NCBI GenBank assembly: GCA_000335735.1
Contig: AMYY01000001.1
Coordinates: 171,217 to 235,216 of the forward strand
Source: an alpha proteobacterium L41A
GTDB lineage: Bacteria; Pseudomonadota; Alphaproteobacteria; Caulobacterales; Caulobacteraceae
DNA: 64,000 bases
Reading direction: 5' to 3'
Shown in pieces: positions 53,200 to 60,805 of the stretch; the stretch's first letter is position 1, and each line of letters opens with the position of its first letter. The translations under genes were made by a program, and so were the position numbers. Under the pieces are notes generated by a model. It was given only the letters and a program-made list of their open reading frames with translations, had not been told where the DNA came from and searched no databases.

Positions 53200-53378
53200 G
53201 CGAACACCTCCGCAGTCGGCAGAGGGTGGATTGGTCGAGGCCGAGCGGTCACGCCCTGCTGTTGGCCCGGCGGACGAAAGAACGGCGCAAGGTCGGCCAG
53301 CGGATAAGGTGCGGCGGTCCAAGTGGGATTGATGCGCGCGAGCGGGCGCGCGGGTGTGCTATGGGCTTGCGAAGCCAT
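53196..53378 (-). CDS. Small proline-rich unknown protein, 60 aa
   Basis: Starts MASQAHSTPARPLARINPTW and ends RPIHPLPTAEVFA; proline and arginine rich, no clear fold. It is the first gene of the minus accessory operon, and its 3' end overlaps the next ORF by 4 bp. The 92 bp between it and the divergent RHH gene must hold both promoters. Confidence 0.45.
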   Translation of the reverse strand: MASQAHSTPARPLARINPTWTAAPYPLADLAPFFRPPGQQQGVTARPRPIHPLPTAEVFA

Positions 53379-53470
53379 GGTCTCGATCTCCCTAAGGTCG
53401 AGGTTGCGGTTAGGGCCGTGAGCGAGGTTGCCGCCTTGCTCCGGTCCGTCTTTACCGATATTGAGAAATC

Positions 53471-53653
53471 ATGTCGGACGCAATAGACAATATTGAAAAA
53501 CGGCGGGGCCGGCCCGCGACGGGAGCAAAACCCATCATGGTGCGCCTGCTGCCGGGCCAGCTCGGAAAGCTGGACGCATGGCGCGAGGCCCAGGACGATC
53601 AGCCGTCGCGGCCGGAAGCGATCAGGCGCTTGGTGGAGCGCGCGCTAAGTTAG
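53471..53653 (+). CDS. Ribbon-helix-helix-like protein, 60 aa
   Basis: Starts MSDAIDNIEKRRGRPATGAK, then KPIMVRLLPGQLGKLDAWRE and SRPEAIRRLVERALS, the strand-helix-helix pattern of CopG/MetJ-type regulators. An RGRP AT-hook-like stretch precedes the domain. It diverges from the minus accessory operon and may repress it, or act as an antitoxin, but no toxin is recognised. Its 3' end overlaps the convergent membrane gene by 9 bp. Confidence 0.75.
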   Translation: MSDAIDNIEKRRGRPATGAKPIMVRLLPGQLGKLDAWREAQDDQPSRPEAIRRLVERALS

Positions 53654-54094
53654 AGCGCGAAGATACATCTCGTAGACGTGCCAGCCGATGTAGAAGGCGG
53701 CGCCGACGATTAGCAGGAAAAACTGGGCTTTCGCTCGCCGGACTGATCGGCCGTTCACGATCTCCAAGTTCCTAAGCATGAGCTGACTAGCTTCGGGAAT
53801 GAATGACGGATGCGGCAGGTCTTCGTGCGTTCCCCGCCTGACCCGGATAAGCCCCTGATTAAGGTTCAGCGTCTGTTCGACCGCCAGGAGACGGCTGCAT
53901 CCTGCAATGAAACTGCCCGCCCAGCAGGCAACGGCCACCCCCAACGGCCACTGAGAAGCGGTCAAAGGGAGGCCCTTGGTCTGATTGAGACCGAAGGCGA
54001 TTGCCGCCCCTACCGCCGCCAGCAGGAAGTAGATGTATTTATCCTGCCCTTGCCGTTGCTGACGATAGATTTCCAATTCAGCGTCGCTTGGCAT
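53645..54094 (-). CDS. Unknown membrane protein at the element's right end
   Basis: A 149-residue protein with three hydrophobic segments: YIYFLLAAVGAAIAFGLNQT, WPLGVAVACWAGSFIAGCS and FFLLIVGAAFYIGWHVYEMY. A cytosolic N-terminus (PSDAELEIYRQQRQGQDK) and a central soluble loop (~75-115) are predicted. It is cargo-like in position, last before the right attachment site, with lower GC than the core. No family function known. Confidence 0.7.
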   Translation of the reverse strand: MPSDAELEIYRQQRQGQDKYIYFLLAAVGAAIAFGLNQTKGLPLTASQWPLGVAVACWAGSFIAGCSRLLAVEQTLNLNQGLIRVRRGTHEDLPHPSFIPEASQLMLRNLEIVNGRSVRRAKAQFFLLIVGAAFYIGWHVYEMYLRALT

Positions 54095-54151
54095 GAGCCG
54101 AGGTCACACCGATTCCTGATCCCGAGCTAGCCTGCACGCAATGCAGGGTGG

Positions 54152-54167
54152 ATTGATGGGTGAGACG
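54152..54167 (+). repeat. Right copy of 16-bp subterminal repeat (integrase arm site?)
   Basis: ATTGATGGGTGAGACG, identical to 44656-44671 and in the same orientation. It lies 38 bp inside the right attachment core, and the flanking bases differ between the copies. Confidence 0.7.
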
Positions 54168-54205
54168 CACCAGCGACCCGGAAATCTAATGCTGGCGGGG
54201 ATATC

Positions 54206-54219
54206 TGGCGGAGACGGAG
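54206..54219 (+). repeat. Right attachment-site repeat (attR core within tRNA)
   Basis: TGGCGGAGACGGAG equals 44524-44537. On the minus strand it is the last 14 bases of the mature tRNA-Ser including CCA, so the element restores the tRNA 3' end on insertion. Confidence 0.8.
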
Positions 54220-54297
54220 GGATTCGAACCCTCGGTACCCCTTACGGGGTACGACGATTTAGCAAACCGTTGCCTTCAGCCACTCGGCCACGTCTCC
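54206..54297 (-). tRNA. tRNA-Ser(GCT), CCA encoded
   Basis: A 92-nt class II tRNA. The acceptor stem GGAGACG (from 54297) pairs with CGTCTCC, then discriminator G and encoded CCA. The D arm is GCCGAGTGGCTGAAGGC; anticodon stem-loop ACGGT-TTGCTAA-ATCGT has anticodon GCT. The long variable arm TACCCCGTAAGGGGTA and T arm GGGTTCGAATCCC are typical of tRNA-Ser. Its 3' end is the integration site of the element. Confidence 0.97.
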
Positions 54298-54435
54298 TGC
54301 GAGGGCGTCGATAGCGGAGGCTGATGCGTCGCGCAATCCGGTTCGAGAGAAAGCGTCCACGTTAACGCGACATAGAGGCCAAAGCGGCAGTATCGCGGCC
54401 ATCATTCGCCCCCCGGATCGCTGCTGGATCGCCTG

Positions 54436-55920
54436 TTGCTCGACCGTCCCGCCAATCTCGCCACCGATACGCCGCTGAAAAGCCGGCCGTCGCGTGGGCC
54501 GTTCCGCCCGGAGATCTGGCTGAATGCGCGCGAGCGATCGTCCGTGCGGCTGTCGGCGCATTATTTCCGGCTGATCGACGTGCTGACGGTCTGCGGGCTG
54601 GCGTTCAGCGCGGTTCTGGCGATCCAGCCGACGGGCTTGGCCTCGATCACGGTCGGCGACACCGCGCCCGTGGTCGTCGGCGCCGTTTTGGTGCTCGTGC
54701 TGATGCGCGCGCTTCAGCTTTATCGATTCGGGCGCGACACGCCCTGGCCTCTGCACATGACGGGCGTTGTGGGTGTGGGAGTCGTCTCGGCCGGCGTGGC
54801 GCTCGTGCTGGGTTGGCTGCTGGACCGCCCGGCACTGGACGTCATTGCGCCCTGGGCGCTGACGACGACGGCCGCCGTGGCGCTGTTGCACGGCTTGTGG
54901 CTGGTCGTCATTGCACGCTGGCGTCGGCTGGGCGTGCTGTCGCCCAACATCGTCATCGTCGGCGCGACCCGACACGCGCGACGTCTGATCGAACAGGCGC
55001 TGGAGCGGCGTGACATGAATGTGCTGGGCGTGTTCGACGACCGGCTGGCCCGATCGCCCGACAGCGTCGCCGGCGTGCCGGTGCTGGGGACCGCCAAGGC
55101 CCTGTTGACCCACCGGCTGACGCCCTATGTCGACCGGATCGTCCTGGCCATCGATCCGGAGGCGGGCCAGCGCGTGCGCGACCTGACCCAGACCTTGAAC
55201 GCCCTGCCCAATCCGCTGACGGTCCTAGTCGATTCGGAGTTGGGACGCGACGGGGTGCTGAACAGGCTGGCCAATGCGCCTCTGGCGTCCCTGGACGGTC
55301 CCGTCGATCCCGACAGGCGAGCTTTCAACAAGCGGATCCAGGATCTGGTGATCGGCGCCGTCGCCTTGGTCGTCGCTGCACCCATCATGGCTCTGGTCGC
55401 ACTGGCGGTGAAGCTGGACAGCCCTGGCCCCGTCTTCTTCCGCCAGCGTCGTCATGGTTTCAATCACGAGACCATTGTCGTGTGGAAGTTCCGCTCCATG
55501 CGCCACGCCGCCGCCGACGCGACCGCCAGCCGCCAGGTCTGCGCCGACGATGACCGCGTCACCCGCGTCGGTCGCTTCATCCGCGCCACCAGCTTGGACG
55601 AACTGCCCCAGATCTTCAACGTCCTGTCGGGCGAGATGTCCCTGGTCGGCCCCCGCCCCCACGCCATCGGCATGAAGACCGGCGAGACCGAATCCGCCCT
55701 GCTGGTCGCCGAATACGCCCATCGCCACCGCATCAAGCCCGGCATGACCGGCTGGGCCGCCATCAAGGGCTCGCGTGGACCGGTCGATACCGAGGCCCAG
55801 GTGCGCGAGCGCGTCCAGCTGGACATCGAATATATCGAGCGCCAGTCCTTCTGGCTGGACCTGTGGGTCATCGCCGTCACAATTCCCGTTCTGCTGGGCG
55901 ACCGGGCGGCCGTGCGTTGA
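54436..55920 (+). CDS. Polyprenyl-phosphate sugar-1-phosphate transferase
   Basis: Initiates exopolysaccharide repeat assembly on a lipid carrier. The ~494-residue protein has four N-terminal TM segments and a CoA-binding-like domain (NIVIVGATRHARRLIEQALE, GVPVLGTAKALLT). A fifth TM (DLVIGAVALVVAAPIMALVA) leads to the catalytic domain: SPGPVFFRQRRHGFNHETIV, VWKFRSMRH, FIRATSLDELPQIFNVLSGE, MSLVGPRPHA and IKPGMTGWAAIKGSRG. No ATG is available; TTG 54436 is the assumed start. It resembles WcaJ, PssY or HfsE. Confidence 0.9.
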   Translation: MLDRPANLATDTPLKSRPSRGPFRPEIWLNARERSSVRLSAHYFRLIDVLTVCGLAFSAVLAIQPTGLASITVGDTAPVVVGAVLVLVLMRALQLYRFGRDTPWPLHMTGVVGVGVVSAGVALVLGWLLDRPALDVIAPWALTTTAAVALLHGLWLVVIARWRRLGVLSPNIVIVGATRHARRLIEQALERRDMNVLGVFDDRLARSPDSVAGVPVLGTAKALLTHRLTPYVDRIVLAIDPEAGQRVRDLTQTLNALPNPLTVLVDSELGRDGVLNRLANAPLASLDGPVDPDRRAFNKRIQDLVIGAVALVVAAPIMALVALAVKLDSPGPVFFRQRRHGFNHETIVVWKFRSMRHAAADATASRQVCADDDRVTRVGRFIRATSLDELPQIFNVLSGEMSLVGPRPHAIGMKTGETESALLVAEYAHRHRIKPGMTGWAAIKGSRGPVDTEAQVRERVQLDIEYIERQSFWLDLWVIAVTIPVLLGDRAAVR

Positions 55921-55931
55921 GCGAGAAGCGC

Positions 55932-57377
55932 ATGTTCTGGCGCGGCGTCTGGGGCTATCTGCCGGCCCAGATCGTCCAGGGGGTCGTCGGTTTTCTGACG
56001 ATCTTCGTCTTTACGCGCCTGCTCAGCGCCGATGACTTCGGCCATTACGCCCTGGCGTTTTCGGTCACGACCCTGGCCCACACCGTGACCTTCACCTGGT
56101 TGGAAGCGTCGATGGCGCGCTTCTGGGCGGCCGAGCGCACGCCCGAGGGAATGGCGACCCATTTCGCCAGCCTGTACCGCACATCCTTCGCCATCATTGC
56201 CATCTTCACCCCGATCGCCGCCCTGATCGTCTGGCTGGCGCCGCTGACGCCGGCGTTCAAGGTCGCCGTCGCCTTCGGCCTGGCGGGCGCGCCCGTGCGC
56301 AATCTCGCGAAGCTGGCGCAGGAGCGGTATCGCGCGGCGGGCGAGGTGTCGAAATCCGCCGCCGTGGACATCGGGGTCGCCGTATTGGGGTTCCTGGTCG
56401 GGGCCGGCTTCGCCCTGGCCGGCGCCGGCGCCGCCTCGCCTCTGTTGGGACTGGCCATCGCCCCCCTCTTCGCCCTGCCCTTCATCCTGCCAGGCGAGTT
56501 GCGTCAGGCCGGCGGCGGAACCGTGGATCGCACGCGGCTGAAGGCCTATGCCCTCTATGGCTATCCCATTGCGGCGTCGCTGACCTTGGCCTTGGTGCTG
56601 GCCTCGACGGACCGGTTTCTGCTGGCAGCCTTCATGGATGCTGCGGCGGTCGGCGCGTATCACGCCAGCTACAGCCTGGCGAACCGGACGCTGGACGTCA
56701 TCTTCATCTGGCTGGGGGCGGCCGGGGCGCCGGCCATGGTCATGGCGCTGGAGCGCGGCGGACGCGAGGCGCTGCGTCAGACCGCCATCGAACAGGGTTC
56801 GACCCTGATCCTGATCGGCCTGCCTGCCGCCGTGGGCCTGTCGCTGGTCGCGCGACCGCTGGCGGAGTTGATGATCGGCCAGGATCTGCGCGCCGCCGCT
56901 GCGCTGGTGACGCCGTGGATCGCCGCCTCGTCCTTCCTGTCGGGCATGATCGCTTATTACTTCGGCTTCGGCTTCACGCTGGGCAAGAAGACCGGGCTGC
57001 TGCTGGTGACGATGGCGATCCCGGCGCTTTGCAACGTGGTTCTGAACCTGGTCTTGATCCCCCGCATGGGCGTGACCGGCGCGGCCGTTTCGACCGCCGC
57101 CAGCTTCGCCATCGGCCTGATCGCCTGCATCCTGCTCAGCCGCCGCGCCATCGCCCTGCCGATGCCGTGGGAGGCGCTGATCCGTTGCGGGATCGCCTCC
57201 GCCGTCATGGCCGGGGTCGTTTGGTTGCTGCCGCCCCTCGGCGGGTTCCTGGAACTGCTGCTGGACGCGAGCGTGGGCGGCATCGTCTACGCCCTCGTCG
57301 CCCTGACGCTGAACGCCGCCGGGGTGCGTAACGTCCTCATGCGCCTGATCCGCGCGCGCCGGAGCGTGACGGCATGA
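55932..57377 (+). CDS. Polysaccharide flippase (Wzx/MATE-like)
   Basis: Lipid-linked oligosaccharide flippase of ~481 residues with 12-14 TM segments. It starts MFWRGVWGYLPAQIVQGVVG; an in-frame TTG at 55917 overlaps the upstream stop and is an alternative. VFTRLLSADDFGHYALAFSV is the family start signature; ASTDRFLLAAFMDAAAVGAY is the mid-protein signature. It corresponds in context to HfsF of the Caulobacter holdfast pathway, but the sequence alone does not prove that substrate. Confidence 0.88.
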   Translation: MFWRGVWGYLPAQIVQGVVGFLTIFVFTRLLSADDFGHYALAFSVTTLAHTVTFTWLEASMARFWAAERTPEGMATHFASLYRTSFAIIAIFTPIAALIVWLAPLTPAFKVAVAFGLAGAPVRNLAKLAQERYRAAGEVSKSAAVDIGVAVLGFLVGAGFALAGAGAASPLLGLAIAPLFALPFILPGELRQAGGGTVDRTRLKAYALYGYPIAASLTLALVLASTDRFLLAAFMDAAAVGAYHASYSLANRTLDVIFIWLGAAGAPAMVMALERGGREALRQTAIEQGSTLILIGLPAAVGLSLVARPLAELMIGQDLRAAAALVTPWIAASSFLSGMIAYYFGFGFTLGKKTGLLLVTMAIPALCNVVLNLVLIPRMGVTGAAVSTAASFAIGLIACILLSRRAIALPMPWEALIRCGIASAVMAGVVWLLPPLGGFLELLLDASVGGIVYALVALTLNAAGVRNVLMRLIRARRSVTA

Positions 57378-58306
57378 GCGCCCATATTCACGACAACGCC
57401 GCCTGGTCTCAGGCGACGCCGACGATCTCGGTCCTGATCCCCTTCCTGCGCGACGATCCGCAAGAACTGCTGCGTCAGCTGGACAGCGCGGCCCCGGCCC
57501 TGTCCGGCGCGGTCGAGTTGATCCTGCTGGACGACGGCACCGCCGACGCTGATCTGACGACCCGGCTTCAGGCCACTATCGACGCCCTGCGACTGCCCGT
57601 CCGCCTCATCACCCTGGCCGCCAACGAGGGTCGCGCCACGGGCCGCAACCGCTTGACCACCGCCGCGCGGGGCGAGGCCTATCTGTTCCTCGACAGCGAC
57701 ATGCAGCCCGACACGCCGATCTTTCTGCAAAGCTGGCTGCGACTGGTCACCGACAGCGCGCCCGCCGTGGCCTTTGGCGGCTTCTCGCTGGATCAGGCGC
57801 CGACCGACGCGCGGTTCGCCGTCCACCGCGCGCTTTCAGGCGCCTCGGAATGCCTGCCGGCGTCCCAGCGCGCCCTGACGCCCGAAAAATACGTCTACAC
57901 CTCCAACCTCTTGGTGCGCCGCGACGTGTTCGCCGCCGAATCCTTCGATCCCGGTTTCAGCGGCTGGGGCTGGGAGGACGTGGAGTGGGCTATGCGCGTC
58001 TCGCGCCGCTTTATTGTCGTCCACATAGACAATCCCGCCACCCATATGGGCCTGGACACGGTCGAGGATCTGGCGCGCAAGTTCGATCAGGGCGCCGGCA
58101 ACTTCGCCCGCGTCGTCGCCCTGCACCCCGCCCTCGTCCAGACCTATCCCAGCTACAAGGCCGCGCGCGCCCTGAAACGCCTGCCCGCCCTGCCCCTGGC
58201 GCGCCGCCTGATGAAACAGGCTGCGCTGACGACGGCCTTGCCGGTCAAGGCCCGCGCCTTCGCGCTCAGGCTCTACCGCGCCGCCGTCTATGCGGACGCC
58301 GTCTGA
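57374..58306 (+). CDS. Family 2 glycosyltransferase
   Basis: A 310-residue GT-A fold enzyme. It starts MSAHIHDNAAWSQATPTISV; ISVLIPFLRDDPQELLRQLD is the nucleotide-sugar half. VELILLDDGTADADLTTRLQ has the first aspartates, and LFLDSDMQPDTPIFLQSW is the DxD. A SGWGWEDVEWAMRVSRRF segment carries the ED catalytic base. It overlaps the flippase by 4 bp and works in the same pathway. Acceptor and donor unknown. Confidence 0.88.
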   Translation: MSAHIHDNAAWSQATPTISVLIPFLRDDPQELLRQLDSAAPALSGAVELILLDDGTADADLTTRLQATIDALRLPVRLITLAANEGRATGRNRLTTAARGEAYLFLDSDMQPDTPIFLQSWLRLVTDSAPAVAFGGFSLDQAPTDARFAVHRALSGASECLPASQRALTPEKYVYTSNLLVRRDVFAAESFDPGFSGWGWEDVEWAMRVSRRFIVVHIDNPATHMGLDTVEDLARKFDQGAGNFARVVALHPALVQTYPSYKAARALKRLPALPLARRLMKQAALTTALPVKARAFALRLYRAAVYADAV

Positions 58307-58308
58307 CC

Positions 58309-59232
58309 ATGCGCGACGTCGCCGTCATCATCCCGACCCTGCGCCGCCCCGACAGCCTGGAGCGCGCCCTGCGCTCGGTCTTCGCCCAGACCGGATCGCT
58401 GCATCGCGTCGCCGCCGTCGTCGTCGTCGACAATGACCCGCAAGGCTCCGCCGCCTCCCTGATCGAACGGTTGCGCGCCGAGGCGCCCGTGCCCCTGACC
58501 TACGCCCACGCCCCCCTTCCGGGTGTGGCGACGGCGCGCAATGTCGGCCTGTCCGCCACCGACGCGCCCCTGATCGCCTTTCTCGACGACGACGAAGCCG
58601 CCTCTCCCGGCTGGCTCACCGCCCTGCTGAGCGCCCAAGCCCAGACCGGCGCCGATGTCGTCTTTGGCCCCATTCACGGGCGCGTTCCCGAAAACACCGG
58701 CTGGACCACCGTCTATCTGGAGCGGTTCTTTGGCCGCGAAGGCCCGCGCGAAACCGGCCTGACCGACGACATCCACGGCTGCGGCAACAGTCTGATGGTG
58801 CGGGCGACCGCCCTGCCCGGCGAAGCCCCGTTCGACGTCGCCATGAACGAGACGGGCGGCGAGGACGACCGGCTGTTCACCGCCCTGTCGGCGCGCGGCG
58901 GTCGGTTCGGCTGGGCAGCCGAGGCCTGGGTGGATGAGTTCGCGCCGCCGCACCGCGCCACGCTGACCTACGCCCTGACCCGCGCCTTCGCCTATGGCCA
59001 GAGCCCGACCCAGATGGCCGCCGACCGCCGCGACTGGCCCGGCGTCGTCAAATGGATGCTGGTTGGCCTGGCCCAGACCGGCGTCTGGGGCGCCGCGTCC
59101 GTCCTGTCAGCGATCCTGCGCCGACCCGACCGTGCGAACATCTATGACCGCTGCGCGCGCGGCCTCGGCAAGGTGTTCTGGACCAAAGGCTTCGAGCCCA
59201 AACTTTATGGCGCGGCGATGCTGTCACGGTGA
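58309..59232 (+). CDS. Family 2 glycosyltransferase
   Basis: A 307-residue GT2 enzyme starting MRDVAVIIPTLRRPDSLERA, 2 bp after the previous stop. VVVVDNDPQGSAASLIERL and PLIAFLDDDEAASPGWLTAL provide the conserved aspartates and DxD; FDVAMNETGGEDDRLFTALS carries the ED motif. The C-terminal ~70 residues are partly hydrophobic (WMLVGLAQTGVWGAASVLSA). It is the last gene of the polysaccharide operon seen here. Confidence 0.88.
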   Translation: MRDVAVIIPTLRRPDSLERALRSVFAQTGSLHRVAAVVVVDNDPQGSAASLIERLRAEAPVPLTYAHAPLPGVATARNVGLSATDAPLIAFLDDDEAASPGWLTALLSAQAQTGADVVFGPIHGRVPENTGWTTVYLERFFGREGPRETGLTDDIHGCGNSLMVRATALPGEAPFDVAMNETGGEDDRLFTALSARGGRFGWAAEAWVDEFAPPHRATLTYALTRAFAYGQSPTQMAADRRDWPGVVKWMLVGLAQTGVWGAASVLSAILRRPDRANIYDRCARGLGKVFWTKGFEPKLYGAAMLSR

Positions 59233-59333
59233 GACGCCTGACGCAGACACATGGCCGTAGCGATGAAATCGAAGTCGCGCCCTTCCCGAAGCGTGACACC
59301 ATTCGGATCACGTCATCGGACCAGCCGAGCCGC

Positions 59334-60581
59334 CTATTTGGAGTGCTCCAACACCGGGGTTGATCGAAACAGGCTCATAACCACGACGGCGACGGCGAAA
59401 CACGCGGCCGCTGCGACATAAAGGCCCCGAACATCGGCGCCGGAACGCTCGAGAATGAGGGCGGCGACCGGAGCCATCGCCTGAGGCAGGGCGACCGCCA
59501 GATTGTTCAACCCCATGTCTCGCCCGCGATTGTTCTGTGTGGGAAGAGCATCCGCCATCAACCCCATCTCCACGGATCCATAGGCGCCCTGGCCCAAGCC
59601 ATAGACCGCGAGGGCTAGAACCGCCGTTGTCCAGGAAGGCGCGATCGCCAGCACGGCGGTCGCCGCACACAGCAACAGCGCTCCCATCAGCGCGACAGGC
59701 TGCCGCCAGATTATCCGCCGTCCAAACAAGGCGATGCCCCCCGTGACGACCACGACGCTCACAAAGGCGATGCCCGTGAGCAAGGCATGCGCGCGTTCCG
59801 GTGAGCGACCGGGCCATCCCACCGCGTCCGTGACGAAATACAGTAGATACATGCTGACCAGGGCGTAACCTGTCGCGATGAAAAGGCGCCCGGTCCAGAC
59901 CACGGAGAAGTTTCGCGATCTGAACGGCGCGATGAACGAGCCTATGCCGCCGGAAACGGAGGATTGCGGCTTTTCTGGCCGCTCAGAACAGGGCGGCTCG
60001 TCGTAAACGACCAGGAAGATGAGAGCGGCGCCGAGAAGAATGCCGGCCAGGAGTGCTAATCGTCCGGGCTCATATTGAGGCCCGAGCGCCATCAGGCTGG
60101 ACCCCAGCGCAACCGCCAGCGGATACGACAGGCCCAGCATCGCAGAGACGGTGCTTCTCAAAGCCATCGGCACACGATCTGCAAACACCGCAGAAAGCGG
60201 CGCCATCAGAACGTTGAAGGCGAGTTGAAACCCGATCAAGGCCCAGACGAACTCACCCGGCGTCGACGACCGCCATATGCCGACATAGCTCAAGACCGTC
60301 AGGAGGGCGCCCAACGCGATCCAGGGCCTCCGACGCCCGAACCGCGACGTAGTCCTATCGCTGATGGTCCCCATGAGAACATTGGCGGCGGCAGCCGTAA
60401 TGGCGCCCCAGAACATCGCGCGGCTCAGGATTTCCGTTTTGGAGCCAGCATCCAGCCCGGCCGCATGAAGCGGCGCGATGATCTGGAAAAGGGGCGCCAG
60501 GCCAATGAAGGCGGCCAGAAACAGGACCAGGTACGCCGCAACGACCAGACGCGTGCGGCGGGGATGGGAATAAGTTGAAAC
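59334..60581 (-). CDS. Sugar-type MFS transporter with abnormal start codon
   Basis: MFS/GPH-like transporter with 12 TM segments if read from 60581 (415 residues). The downstream half starts MFWGAITAAAANVLMGTISD at ATG 60416, and loop 2-3 is SDRTTSRFGRRRPWIALGA. The frame stays open upstream and encodes a clear TM1 (VVAAYLVLFLAAFIGLAPLF). At its predicted start a strong GGAGGAGGG (60594-60586) precedes GTT (60581-60579), not ATG/GTG/TTG. Initiation at GTT, a lost start codon or a sequencing error are all possible. Divergent from a glucanase, suggesting oligosaccharide uptake. Confidence 0.7.
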   Translation of the reverse strand, partial: VSTYSHPRRTRLVVAAYLVLFLAAFIGLAPLFQIIAPLHAAGLDAGSKTEILSRAMFWGAITAAAANVLMGTISDRTTSRFGRRRPWIALGALLTVLSYVGIWRSSTPGEFVWALIGFQLAFNVLMAPLSAVFADRVPMALRSTVSAMLGLSYPLAVALGSSLMALGPQYEPGRLALLAGILLGAALIFLVVYDEPPCSERPEKPQSSVSGGIGSFIAPFRSRNFSVVWTGRLFIATGYALVSMYLLYFVTDAVGWPGRSPERAHALLTGIAFVSVVVVTGGIALFGRRIIWRQPVALMGALLLCAATAVLAIAPSWTTAVLALAVYGLGQGAYGSVEMGLMADALPTQNNRGRDMGLNNLAVALPQAMAPVAALILERSGADVRGLYVAAAACFAVAVVVMSLFRSTPVLEHSK

Positions 60582-60703
60582 TTCGCCCTCCTCCGTCGAA
60601 CGACCCTCGCCTCTATGACACGAGCCCTGACGCGCTTGCTAGCATGATCACCACGTCATCCGGCCACAAAGGCTGCAACACAAAGCGATCACGCCCCATC
60701 TTG

Positions 60704-60717
60704 TGACAACGCTGTCA
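60704..60717. promoter_or_regulatory. LacI-type operator between MFS and GH9 genes
   Basis: TGACA-ACGC-TGTCA is a dyad with central CG. It fits the TGACARCGYTGTCA pattern reported for sugar-utilisation operators in xanthomonads and resembles LacI-family sites. It lies 89 bp before the GH9 ATG and 123 bp before the MFS start, in position to control both. Confidence 0.6.
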
Positions 60718-60805
60718 GCTGGTAGTGTTTTTGCAAAGATGGTGCGGCACGCCGACGCGTATTGGTGTCGCGCGTGAACGAAGACAGGCCTTGAGGGAGG
60801 TTGGT

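Larger units (their letters stand above)
44524..54219. mobile_element. Integrated element in tRNA-Ser(GCT), ~9.7 kb
   Basis: Bounded by 14-bp direct repeats (44524-44537 and 54206-54219); the right copy is the CCA end and acceptor stem of tRNA-Ser. It contains a tyrosine integrase at the left, an AlpA-like protein, a Spo11/Topo VI-A-like protein, a primase/helicase, probable TerS, TerL and unknown genes, with accessory genes on the minus strand at the right. No capsid, portal, tail or lysis genes are recognisable. A satellite or remnant prophage is the likeliest description. Confidence 0.85.
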
